Assembly: GCA_001770855.1 (NCBI GenBank)
Contig: MESE01000104.1
Span: forward strand, 1-64,000
Reading direction: 5' to 3'
Length of the DNA: 64,000 nucleotides
DNA from: Burkholderiales bacterium RIFCSPLOWO2_02_FULL_57_36
Lineage (GTDB): Bacteria > Pseudomonadota > Gammaproteobacteria > Burkholderiales > Burkholderiaceae_D
Shown here: in pieces, positions 55,650-64,000 of the stretch
How positions within the stretch are numbered: the stretch's first letter is position 1
Layout of the letters: each line of letters opens with the position of its first letter
Made by a program: the position numbers and the translations under genes
Notes under the pieces: model-generated
Told to the model about the DNA's origin: nothing
What the model saw: only the letters and a program-made list of their open reading frames with translations
Databases searched by the model: none

Positions 55650-56432
55650 TTATTGCGTAAACATCAATGCAGTCAGCACGAAATCCAGCCACAACACCGT
55701 CAACGAGCCAATCACGACAGTACGGGTGGTTGCTCGCGCAACACCTTCAGGTGTCGGCTGCGCTTCATATCCTTGATACAACGCAATGAATGTTACAGCG
55801 ACTCCAAACACCACGCTCTTGATCACGCCATTGGCAATATCGTTCCACACATCGACGCCAGCCTGCATTTGCGACCAGAAAGCGCCTTCATCGACGCCGA
55901 TTAATTGTACGCCGACGATATATCCGCCAAATATGCCTACCGCGCTGAAAATCGCGGCCAATACCGGCATGGCAATCACGCCCGCCCAGAAACGCGGCGC
56001 CAATACGCGTTGCAGCGGATTGATCGCCATCATTTCCATTGCGGATAATTGCTCACCCGCTTTCATCAATCCGATTTCGGCGGTCAGCGATGTTCCTGCG
56101 CGACCTGCAAATAACAGCGCAGTGACTACCGGCCCCAATTCCCGTGTCAATGACAGTGCGACCAGCAACCCCAGCGCCTGCTCGGAGCCATACTTGTTCA
56201 GCGTGTAGTAGCCCTGGAGTCCCAGTACGAATCCAACAAATAATCCGGAGACCGCAATGATGACCAGCGAATGATTGCCGATAAAATGAATCTGGTCGGT
56301 TATCAGACGCATACGAGGCAATAATCCGACCGATGCCCGCAATACCGCAAAAAATGTTCGGGTTGCAAAACCGAGATTCAAAACGAATTCCCGGATTGCG
56401 CCGCCTAAGGCGGATAAGAAATCACCGATCAT
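55650..56432 (-). CDS. mlaE: Mla transporter permease MlaE
   Basis: A 260-residue permease of the MlaE/YrbE family: LSLTRELGPVVTALLFAGRA, GTSLTAEIGLMKAGEQLSAM, EMMAINPLQRVLAPRFWA match the conserved EQ-loop region. Its start overlaps the mlaF stop by four bases. Confidence 0.96.
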   Translation of the reverse strand: MIGDFLSALGGAIREFVLNLGFATRTFFAVLRASVGLLPRMRLITDQIHFIGNHSLVIIAVSGLFVGFVLGLQGYYTLNKYGSEQALGLLVALSLTRELGPVVTALLFAGRAGTSLTAEIGLMKAGEQLSAMEMMAINPLQRVLAPRFWAGVIAMPVLAAIFSAVGIFGGYIVGVQLIGVDEGAFWSQMQAGVDVWNDIANGVIKSVVFGVAVTFIALYQGYEAQPTPEGVARATTRTVVIGSLTVLWLDFVLTALMFTQ

Positions 56433-57232
56433 GTCCTTGATCCCAAGCCTAAATCTTCAGCCAGCGATTGGCCCGGATAATGAAAAGGCACAGGGCCATC
56501 GGCTTGCGCATGCACGAATTGCTTCACGTATGGATCGCTGGAGGCAAGCATTTCTTCGGGCGATCCTTGCGCGACGACCTTTCCCTGCGACAGGAAATAG
56601 ACATGGTCCGCAATTGAAAATGACTCATGCACATCATGCGATACCAGGATAGAGGTTGAACCCAGCGCATCGTTCAATCTGCGAATCAGCTTTGCGGTCA
56701 TGCCCATCGAAATCGGGTCCAACCCGGCAAACGGCTCGTCATACATGATCAATTGCGGATCCAGCGCAATCGCCCGCGCCACGGCGACACGGCGCGCCAT
56801 ACCGCCTGAAATTTCCGCCGGCTTCAATTGAGCGGCATTGCGTAAACCGACTGCATGCAGTTTCATCAAAACCAGATCGCGAATCATCTGTTCAGGCAGC
56901 TTTGTATGTTCGCGCAACGGAAACGCGACATTTTCAAATACCGTCAGATCGGTAAAGAGTGCGCCGTGCTGGAACAGCATTCCCATTTTCCGGCGCATCA
57001 AATACAAAGCCTTGGTTTCAAGTGCACGGACTGTTTGACCATCGACAGTCACTACACCTGACTGCGGCTGCAGTTGGCCACCGATCAGACGCAAAATCGT
57101 TGTTTTTCCTGACCCGGAGCCGCCCATGACAGCAATGACTTTCCCGCGCGGAAAATCCATGTGGAGCCCATGCAAAATCGGGCGCGCCCCATAACCAAAG
57201 TTTAAATCACGAATTTCGACGAAATTAGGCAC
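56429..57232 (-). CDS. mlaF: Mla transporter ATPase MlaF
   Basis: A 267-residue ABC ATPase. Walker A GGSGSGKTT, signature EISGGMARRVAVARAIALDP, Walker B LIMYDEPFAGLDPI and H-loop LVSHDVHESFSIADH are visible. It powers phospholipid transport and heads the long minus-strand run down to tatC. The 57233-57364 region upstream holds its promoter, not resolved. Confidence 0.96.
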   Translation of the reverse strand: MPNFVEIRDLNFGYGARPILHGLHMDFPRGKVIAVMGGSGSGKTTILRLIGGQLQPQSGVVTVDGQTVRALETKALYLMRRKMGMLFQHGALFTDLTVFENVAFPLREHTKLPEQMIRDLVLMKLHAVGLRNAAQLKPAEISGGMARRVAVARAIALDPQLIMYDEPFAGLDPISMGMTAKLIRRLNDALGSTSILVSHDVHESFSIADHVYFLSQGKVVAQGSPEEMLASSDPYVKQFVHAQADGPVPFHYPGQSLAEDLGLGSRT

Positions 57233-57364
57233 TACAAGACTGTTTTTTGTAAAAGTATAATTGTAGTTCAGAAAAGACTTATCCCTCTTGGAGCGGCGAA
57301 TGGATCGCTTTTAAAACAACAGTTACCGACGATCAATTTCCGGGCACCTCACACGCATTTAATA

Positions 57365-57395
57365 AAAAAGCCTGCGATGCACACGCAGGCTTTTT
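57365..57395 (-). terminator. Strong intrinsic terminator of gltBD
   Basis: AAAAAGCCTGCG and CGCAGGCTTTTT pair perfectly (12 bp) around a 7-base loop, 20 bases after the gltD stop. A/T tracts on both sides allow bidirectional function. Confidence 0.95.
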
Positions 57396-57414
57396 AAAGG
57401 CTCGTTCGAACGGT

Positions 57415-58878
57415 CTAGCGCGGCAACACAGACGAGCCCATCAGGAACTCGTCAACCGATCGCGCACATTGACGTCCTTCGCGGATGGCCCATACCACCA
57501 ACGACTGACCGCGGCGCATGTCACCCGCCGCGAACACCTTGCTCGCCGAAGTCTGATAACAGCCGTCGCCCTCGGTAGCGGCTTTGGCATTGCCGCGCGC
57601 ATCCTTGTCGACCCCAAACGCATCCAGCACCTGCGCCACCGGTGAGACGAAACCCATTGCCAGCAATACCAAGTCCGCTTTCATTTCGATTTCGGAGTTC
57701 GGTATTTCCTGCATCTTGCCGTCTTTCCACTCGACGCGTGCGGCGATCAGCTTCTCGACTTTGCCACCCTTGCCTTCAAGACGCTTGGTGGCGATTGCCC
57801 AATCGCGTTCGCAGCCCTCTTCGTGTGATGAAGATGTACGCAATTTGGTGGGCCAGTATGGCCATACCAGCGGCTTGTTTTCCTGTTCCGGCGGCTGAGG
57901 CAGCAACTCGAATTGGGTGACTGATGCCGCGCCATGGCGATTCGATGTGCCTACGCAATCCGAACCGGTGTCACCGCCGCCGATGACGACAACATGCTTG
58001 GCGGTCGCCATGATCTGATTTTTCACCTTGTCGCCGGCATTGATCTTGTTCTGTTGCGGCAGGAAGTCCATCGCGAAGTGCACGCCGGTCAACTCGCGGC
58101 CCGGCACCGGCAGATCGCGCGGCTGCTCCGCGCCGCCGGCAATGACGATTGCATCGAAGTCTTTTTTGAGCTGCTCCGGCGAAATTGTTTCCTTGGCCCA
58201 GTTTGTGACGTTGGACGGAAACTCTTTGCCAACCAGTACGCCGGTGCGAAAGCTTACTCCCTCTGCCTGCATCTGTTCGACGCGGCGATCGATGTGCGTT
58301 TTCTCCATTTTGAAGTCCGGAATGCCATACCGCAGCAAACCGCCGACACGGTCATTTTTCTCAAATACGGTTACGTCGTGGCCGACGCGCGCAAGCTGCT
58401 GCGCTGCCGCCAAGCCGGCAGGACCGGAACCGACTACGGCAACTTTCTTTCCGGTTTTGACGGTGGCCGGCAACGGTACTACCCAGCCGTTTTCCCAGCC
58501 TTTGTCGATGATGAAATGTTCAATCGATTTGATGCCGACCGGATCGCTGTTGATGCCAAGCGTGCATGCCGTTTCACACGGCGCAGGGCAGATGCGGCCG
58601 GTAAATTCAGGAAAATTGTTGGTCGAATGAAGATTATCCAACGCTTCCTTGTAATTGCCCCGGTATACCAGGTCATTCCAGTCCGGGATGATATTGTTGA
58701 CCGGGCAGCCGCTGTTGCAGAACGGGATGCCGCAATCCATGCATCGCGCGCCCTGGATCTTTGCTTCATCATCTTTCAGATGGAGTTGAAATTCCTTGTA
58801 ATGCTTCTTGCGCGTTTGCGGCGCTTCACTTGCTTCCTGCAAGCGCTGGAACTCCAGAAAGCCGGTTACTTTTCCCAT
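57415..58878 (-). CDS. gltD: Glutamate synthase small subunit
   Basis: About 487 residues. N-terminal Fe-S cysteines are in [20 protein letters not shown] and [12 protein letters not shown]- and NADPH-binding [20 protein letters not shown] and [13 protein letters not shown] follow. It feeds electrons from NADPH to GltB. Start 58878 ([12 protein letters not shown]) is behind AGGGGA and matches the family; ten extra codons upstream are unlikely. Confidence 0.96.
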   Translation of the reverse strand: MGKVTGFLEFQRLQEASEAPQTRKKHYKEFQLHLKDDEAKIQGARCMDCGIPFCNSGCPVNNIIPDWNDLVYRGNYKEALDNLHSTNNFPEFTGRICPAPCETACTLGINSDPVGIKSIEHFIIDKGWENGWVVPLPATVKTGKKVAVVGSGPAGLAAAQQLARVGHDVTVFEKNDRVGGLLRYGIPDFKMEKTHIDRRVEQMQAEGVSFRTGVLVGKEFPSNVTNWAKETISPEQLKKDFDAIVIAGGAEQPRDLPVPGRELTGVHFAMDFLPQQNKINAGDKVKNQIMATAKHVVVIGGGDTGSDCVGTSNRHGAASVTQFELLPQPPEQENKPLVWPYWPTKLRTSSSHEEGCERDWAIATKRLEGKGGKVEKLIAARVEWKDGKMQEIPNSEIEMKADLVLLAMGFVSPVAQVLDAFGVDKDARGNAKAATEGDGCYQTSASKVFAAGDMRRGQSLVVWAIREGRQCARSVDEFLMGSSVLPR

Positions 58879-58964
58879 GTTTTTCCCCTTCGTGGCCGCA
58901 CAGTTCATACCGGCCCGGATTCGGGCCCGTGTGTCTGTACGGCTCGTTGATCTTTAGTTGATCT

Positions 58965-61900
58965 TTAAGCAGCGACTTTTTCTTTTGCCAGGCCGGCGGC
59001 CTTGGCTAATTCCATTTCGCCTAGTGCCCGCTTGTATTCAGTTGGGAACACTTTGACGAATTTGCTGCGCACGGTGGCCCAGTCGTCCAGCAAATTGCGT
59101 GCACGCGTGCTACCGGTGTACTTGAAGTGGCGCTCGATCATTCCTTTGAGAATCGCCTCGTCAGTCTGGCGATCGCCGCCGCGGAACTGGCTATGCCAAA
59201 TCGATTGATCGACTTTCGCTTCTTGTTCAACGCTGTTCAATACCGGATCGAGCGCCACCATCGCTGTATTGCACTTTTGCGCGAAGTCCCCATCAGCGTC
59301 ATAGACGTATGCAATACCGCCGGACATACCTGCCGCAAAGTTGCGCCCGGTCTTGCCGAGTACCACCACAGTACCTCCGGTCATGTATTCACAACAGTGA
59401 TCACCGGTTCCCTCGACGACAGTCACGGCGCCCGAATTGCGCACCGCGAAACGCTCGCCTGCGACGCCATTGAAAAACGCTTCGCCGGCAATCGCGCCAT
59501 ACAGCACGGTGTTGCCGATAATGATGTTGTCAACCGCGCGGCCGCGGAACTCGGTATTCGGACGAACGATAATACGGCCGCCCGACAAGCCTTTGCCGAC
59601 ATAGTCATTGCCCTCACCAACCAGATCCAGGGTAATGCCGTGCGCCAGGAATGCACCGGCCGACTGGCCGGCGGTGCCATGCAATTGAATATGGATGGTA
59701 TCGTCGGGCAAGCCTTCGTGGCCGTATTTTTTCGCTACCTCGCCGGACAGCATGGTGCCGACCGTGCGATTCACGTTTTTCACCGGCGAGATGAATGAGA
59801 CTTTCTCGCCCTTTTCCAGCGCAGGCATGGCTTGGGCGATCAATTTGTGATCGAGCGCCTTTTCGAGGCCATGATCCTGTTCTTCGACCTGATAACGCGG
59901 CTCTGACGCGGGCACGTTAGGCTGATAGAAAATTTTGCTGAAATCCAGGCCTTTGGCTTTCCAATGCGATACTGCGCGCGATTTATCCAGCAGGTCGGAA
60001 CGTCCGATCAATTCATTGAAAGTTCGGATGCCGAGTTGCGCCATGATCTGGCGCGCTTCTTCCGCAACGAAGAAGAAGAAATTGACCACATGCTCCGGCT
60101 TGCCGGAAAACTTGGCGCGCAGCACCGGGTCTTGCGTGGCGACGCCGACCGGGCAGGTATTTAAATGACACTTGCGCATCATGATGCAGCCTTCCACGAC
60201 CAGCGGAGCAGTCGCAAAGCCGATTTCGTCTGCGCCCAGCAATGCCGCAATGACGACATCGCGTCCGGTCTTGATCTGGCCGTCGGTCTGCACGCGAATA
60301 CGGCTGCGCAAACGATTCAACACCAGGGTCTGCTGCGTTTCAGCCAAACCCAGTTCCCATGGTGTACCGGCATGCTTGATCGAAGACAGCGGTGATGCGC
60401 CGGTGCCACCGTCATGGCCGGCGATTACGACGTGATCAGCCTTGGCTTTTGCGACACCGGTTGCAACCGTGCCGACACCGACTTCCGATACCAGCTTGAC
60501 CGAGATCGATGCTTTCGGATTGGCGTTTTTCAAATCGTGAATCAATTGCGCCAAATCTTCAATCGAGTAGATATCGTGATGCGGCGGCGGCGAAATCAAG
60601 CCGACGCCCGGCACTGAAAAACGCAGTTTTGCAATGTATTCGGATACCTTATGGCCCGGCAATTGACCGCCTTCGCCAGGCTTGGCGCCCTGCGCCATCT
60701 TGATCTGGATCTGGTCGGCGGAAATCAGATATTCGGCTGTGACACCAAAGCGCCCCGAAGCCACCTGCTTGATTCTTGAACGCAGTGAATCCCCCGCCAG
60801 CAAAGGCATATCGACTTCGATACGGTCCTCACCAATGATGGACGCCAGCGTATCGCCCTGCTTGATCGGTATGCCTTTCAATTCCTGGCGATAACGGTTT
60901 TCGTCTTCGCCACCCTCACCGGTATTGGATTTGCCGCCGATGCGGTTCATTGCGATGGCCAGCGTCGCATGCGCTTCGGTCGAAATCGACCCGAGCGACA
61001 TTGCGCCGGTTGCGAATCGCTTTACAATTTCTTTCGCCGGTTCGACTTCATCCAGCGGAATCGCCTTGGATGGGTCGAGCTTGAATTCGAATAAGCCGCG
61101 CAGGGTCATGTGACGCCTGGATTGATCGTTGATGATTTGCGCGTACTCTTTGTACGTATTGAAATTGTTGGAGCGCGCGGAGTGCTGCAGCTTCGCAATC
61201 GCGTCCGGTGTCCACATATGCTCTTCTCCGCGTACGCGGAATGCGTATTCGCCGCCGGCGTCGAGTGCATTCGCCAGGACCGGATCATTGCTGAAAGCCA
61301 GCCGATGCAAATGCAGTGCTTCTTCGGCGATTTCAAAAACTCCGATGCCTTCGACATTGGATGCAGTGCCCTTGAAGTACTTGTCGACCAGTGCCTTGTT
61401 CAAGCCGATCGCTTCGAAAATCTGGGCGCCGCAATACGACATGTAGGTCGAGATGCCCATCTTGGACATTACCTTGAGCAAGCCCTTGCCGATCGCTTTC
61501 TGGAAATTGTAGATCGCTTTTTCAGCGGATAACTCACCCGGCAATCCCTTGGCCATATCGGCCAGCGTATCCATCGCCAGATAGGGATGAATCGCTTCCG
61601 CACCGTATCCGGCGAGCAGCGCAAAATGATGGGTTTCACGCGCCGATCCGGTTTCGACGACCAGGCCGGTCGACGTACGCAATCCTTTGCTGACCAGATG
61701 CAAATGGATCGCCGAAGTGGCGAGCAAGGCAGGAATTGCGACTTGTTCGGCATCGACTTTTCGGTCTGAAATAATCAGGATGTTATGGCCTGATTTGACT
61801 GCATCGACTGCTTTCGCGCACAACGATGCCAATCTCGCCTCAATGCCTTCCTTGCCCCATGCGACCGGGTAGCAAATATTTAATTCATGCGACTTGAACT

Positions 61901-63653
61901 TGCCGCCGGTATGCGCACTGATGTTGCGCAGACGCGCCACGTCGGCATAGTCGAGAATCGGCTGCGACACTTCAAGGCGCATCGGCGGATTGATGTTGTT
62001 GGTGTCGAGCAGGTTCGGTTTCGGTCCGATGAAGGATACCAGCGACATCACCATCGCTTCGCGGATCGGGTCGATCGGCGGATTGGTCACTTGCGCGAAC
62101 AGTTGCTTGAAATAGTGATACAGCGTCTTGTTCTTGTTGGACATGACCGCCAGCGGCGAGTCGTTACCCATCGATCCGGTCGCTTCTTCGGCTTGCACCG
62201 CCATGGGCGACATCAGGAACTTCAAGTCTTCCTGGGTATAGCCGAACAACTGCTGGCGATCAAGCAGTGGGACAGTCGACTTGGCTTCTTCCGCTTGCGC
62301 TTTTATTTCGCCGAGCTTGATGCGAACCGAGTCAATCCATTGTTTGTACGGTTTTGCGTTTGCGTACGTATCCTTGAGTTCCTTGTCATCGATGATGCGA
62401 CCGGCATCCAGATCGATCAGGAACATCTTGCCCGGCTGCAGACGCCATTTCTGAATGATTTTCGATTCTGGAATCGGCAGCACGCCGGATTCCGATGCCA
62501 TGACCACCAGATCGTCATCCGTGACAATGTACCGTGCGGGACGCAAACCATTGCGGTCCAGCGTTCCGCCGATATGGCGACCGTCGGTGAATGCCATTGC
62601 TGCAGGTCCGTCCCACGGCTCCATCATTGCGGCATGGTACTCATAAAAAGCGCGACGATTGTCATCCATCAGCGTATGGTTTTCCCATGCTTCCGGAATC
62701 ATCATCATCATGGCTTGCGGAATTGGATAGCCAGCCATGACCAGTAGCTCAAGCGCATTGTCGAAGCAGGCGGTGTCGGACTGTCCCTCGTAAATCAGTG
62801 GGAACAGCTTTTTCAGATCGTCGCCCAGCACGGCGGATTTCATCACGCCTTCGCGTGCGCGCATCCAATTGAAGTTCCCTTTGACGGTATTAATCTCCCC
62901 GTTATGCGCGAGCAGCCGATAGGGGTGGGCAAGCGGCCACTCAGGGAAAGTATTGGTCGAGAACCGCTGATGGACCAACGCCAGCGCCGAGATGCAGCGC
63001 GGATCTTGCAGGTCCTTGTAGTAAACACCGACTTGATCGGCCAGCAGCAGCCCTTTGTACACTACGGTGCGGGCCGACATCGACGGAACAAAGAACTCCT
63101 TGCCGTGAAGCAGATTGAGCGCTTGAATCGCGTGGCCCGACGATTTGCGGATCACATACAGTTTGCGTTCGAGCGCATCGGTGACCATGATGTCCTGCCC
63201 ACGACCGATGAATATCTGACGAATCACCGGCTCTTTATCGCGCACAGTGGGCGACATCGGCATCTCGATATCGACCGGCACATCGCGCCACCCGAGCACG
63301 ACCTGGCTTTCGGCATTGACTGCCCGCTCGATTTCCTGCTCACAGGCGATCCGGGAAGCATTCTCTTTGGGCAGGAACACCATGCCGACGCCGTATTCAC
63401 CGGGTGGCGGCAATTTGACGCCCTGCTTGGCCATTTCCTCGCGATAATATTGATCCGGAATCTGGATCAGGATACCCGCGCCATCGCCCATTAATTTGTC
63501 TGCGCCGACGGCGCCGCGATGATCCAGGTTTTTCAGGATCAGCAAGCCTTGTTCAACGATGGAATGGCTTTTCTTGCCTTTGATATGGGCGATGAAACCG
63601 ACGCCGCAGGCGTCATGTTCATTGGATGGGTCGTACAGACCTTGAGCGTGCAT
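58965..63653 (-). CDS. gltB: Glutamate synthase large subunit
   Basis: A 1562-residue enzyme making two glutamates from glutamine and 2-oxoglutarate. The class II amidotransferase domain begins at catalytic Cys16 (HDACGVGF) after a 15-residue propeptide. The central domain, FMN-binding synthase domain ([44 protein letters not shown]), 3Fe-4S cysteines ([15 protein letters not shown]) and C-terminal beta-helix ([20 protein letters not shown]) follow in normal order and length. The gltD gene begins 86 bases downstream. Confidence 0.97.
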   Translation of the reverse strand: MHAQGLYDPSNEHDACGVGFIAHIKGKKSHSIVEQGLLILKNLDHRGAVGADKLMGDGAGILIQIPDQYYREEMAKQGVKLPPPGEYGVGMVFLPKENASRIACEQEIERAVNAESQVVLGWRDVPVDIEMPMSPTVRDKEPVIRQIFIGRGQDIMVTDALERKLYVIRKSSGHAIQALNLLHGKEFFVPSMSARTVVYKGLLLADQVGVYYKDLQDPRCISALALVHQRFSTNTFPEWPLAHPYRLLAHNGEINTVKGNFNWMRAREGVMKSAVLGDDLKKLFPLIYEGQSDTACFDNALELLVMAGYPIPQAMMMMIPEAWENHTLMDDNRRAFYEYHAAMMEPWDGPAAMAFTDGRHIGGTLDRNGLRPARYIVTDDDLVVMASESGVLPIPESKIIQKWRLQPGKMFLIDLDAGRIIDDKELKDTYANAKPYKQWIDSVRIKLGEIKAQAEEAKSTVPLLDRQQLFGYTQEDLKFLMSPMAVQAEEATGSMGNDSPLAVMSNKNKTLYHYFKQLFAQVTNPPIDPIREAMVMSLVSFIGPKPNLLDTNNINPPMRLEVSQPILDYADVARLRNISAHTGGKFKSHELNICYPVAWGKEGIEARLASLCAKAVDAVKSGHNILIISDRKVDAEQVAIPALLATSAIHLHLVSKGLRTSTGLVVETGSARETHHFALLAGYGAEAIHPYLAMDTLADMAKGLPGELSAEKAIYNFQKAIGKGLLKVMSKMGISTYMSYCGAQIFEAIGLNKALVDKYFKGTASNVEGIGVFEIAEEALHLHRLAFSNDPVLANALDAGGEYAFRVRGEEHMWTPDAIAKLQHSARSNNFNTYKEYAQIINDQSRRHMTLRGLFEFKLDPSKAIPLDEVEPAKEIVKRFATGAMSLGSISTEAHATLAIAMNRIGGKSNTGEGGEDENRYRQELKGIPIKQGDTLASIIGEDRIEVDMPLLAGDSLRSRIKQVASGRFGVTAEYLISADQIQIKMAQGAKPGEGGQLPGHKVSEYIAKLRFSVPGVGLISPPPHHDIYSIEDLAQLIHDLKNANPKASISVKLVSEVGVGTVATGVAKAKADHVVIAGHDGGTGASPLSSIKHAGTPWELGLAETQQTLVLNRLRSRIRVQTDGQIKTGRDVVIAALLGADEIGFATAPLVVEGCIMMRKCHLNTCPVGVATQDPVLRAKFSGKPEHVVNFFFFVAEEARQIMAQLGIRTFNELIGRSDLLDKSRAVSHWKAKGLDFSKIFYQPNVPASEPRYQVEEQDHGLEKALDHKLIAQAMPALEKGEKVSFISPVKNVNRTVGTMLSGEVAKKYGHEGLPDDTIHIQLHGTAGQSAGAFLAHGITLDLVGEGNDYVGKGLSGGRIIVRPNTEFRGRAVDNIIIGNTVLYGAIAGEAFFNGVAGERFAVRNSGAVTVVEGTGDHCCEYMTGGTVVVLGKTGRNFAAGMSGGIAYVYDADGDFAQKCNTAMVALDPVLNSVEQEAKVDQSIWHSQFRGGDRQTDEAILKGMIERHFKYTGSTRARNLLDDWATVRSKFVKVFPTEYKRALGEMELAKAAGLAKEKVAA

Positions 63654-63730
63654 AGCCGTTCTCCACTACTTTATGAGGATTGAATCCGAAGAATAGTCCA
63701 CCAGTGTAGATTATTCAATTAGAACAAAAA

Positions 63731-63795
63731 GGGTCAGAGTTGAATTTATTTCGATTGACAAAAATATGATCAATAATTAGGGACAGAGTTAAGTT
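63731..63795. repeat. Paired GGGTCAGAGTTGAATT / GGGACAGAGTTAAGTT motifs
   Basis: GGGTCAGAGTTGAATT at 63731 and GGGACAGAGTTAAGTT at 63780 are near-identical direct repeats 49 bases apart, between gltB and the 3' end of the transposase gene. Such sequences commonly border genes of Y1-type transposases and probably mark the end of the element. Confidence 0.6.
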
Positions 63796-63827
63796 GCGCG
63801 AAAAACCGCGTATGCCATATTGGGGTT

Positions 63828-64000
63828 TTATGTTGCCGACAAGATTGATCTTTGTTTGGCAGGCCGCCCGCGCTTTGCCGGACTAACACGGCGGCTGATG
63901 CTTTTTGCTAGACTGGCTTTGAATTTTTCAGATCCAAGCACCCAACCTTTGAGCGTTGCATCTTCTACAAGATGAAGCTCTTCCGCAGTGAGAGCTTGCT
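63828..64000 (-). CDS. C-terminal part of a REP-associated tyrosine transposase (RAYT), partial
   Basis: The last 56 codons are visible; the gene runs off the right edge. The sequence contains GWVLGSEKFKASLAKSISRR followed by VSPAKRGRPAK, the typical RAYT/Y1_Tnp ending ('GW.lGs..F...l....gRr......GRP.k'). The catalytic HUH and Tyr motifs lie outside the window, so integrity cannot be judged. RAYTs mobilise short palindromic REP sequences, and this is the only transposase-like gene here not visibly broken. Confidence 0.75.
   Translation of the reverse strand, partial: QALTAEELHLVEDATLKGWVLGSEKFKASLAKSISRRVSPAKRGRPAKQRSILSAT

Noticed and set aside
61887-62747. 286-codon open frame on the plus strand inside gltB
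   Set aside because: It is antisense to the conserved gltB reading frame, and its Arg/His-rich composition is that of a frame shadow.

Overview
The window looks like chromosomal DNA from a betaproteobacterium of the order Burkholderiales. The closest family is probably Oxalobacteraceae (Herminiimonas- or Herbaspirillum-like), judged from gene order and protein style; the species cannot be named from sequence alone. The main evidence is the linked block mlaFEDACB, ABC exporter, ibaG, murA, hisGDCBHAFIE, hinT, tatABC, followed by degS-type protease, nif3, mscL, petABC and sspAB, which is typical of this order. Base composition is only moderately GC-rich.

Positions 1-28071 are an exopolysaccharide (EPS) locus transcribed almost wholly on the minus strand. 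It reads from the Wzc-type tyrosine kinase/co-polymerase (27596) through a 1.1 kb gap to a polyprenyl-phosphate sugar-phosphate transferase and an RfaH-like antiterminator. A gap with a perfect ops element follows. Next comes a long unit: UDP-HexNAc dehydrogenase (WbpO/TviB type), UDP-GlcNAc C4-epimerase (WbpP type), MurJ/Wzx-like flippase, methyltransferase, four GT4 glycosyltransferases, Wzy/O-antigen-ligase-like polymerase, polysaccharide deacetylase, AsnB-type amidotransferase, a Tat-exported tyrosinase, two FemAB/GNAT-like proteins, an acyltransferase-3 and a Tat-exported beta-helix protein. Together they suggest a Wzx/Wzy polymer containing GalNAcA, possibly amidated, acylated and deacetylated. 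No outer-membrane Wza exporter is in view. The intergenic gaps carry a family of palindromic repeats, a 285 bp element with terminal inverted repeats, and an IS630 remnant.

Positions 28072-31300 are a transition zone: DAHP synthase (aroG), a 51-residue hypothetical protein, a LysR regulator, an IS3-family orfA remnant, and tRNA-Thr(UGU) with its terminator. Positions 31305-39866 hold sspB, sspA, cytochrome bc1 (petABC), mscL, a LuxR-type response regulator, nif3, a DegS-like protease and a DUF2461 protein.

Positions 39873-57232 are a co-directional minus-strand run of 24 genes: mlaFEDACB, an ABC exporter pair, ibaG, murA, the histidine operon (with a DNA methyltransferase gene inserted between hisD and hisC), hinT and tatABC. 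Positions 57365-63653 hold gltBD with a strong terminator. The window ends in the 3' end of a REP-associated tyrosine transposase (RAYT) gene. The co-located Tat translocase can serve the Tat-signal proteins seen here (Rieske protein, tyrosinase, beta-helix protein).
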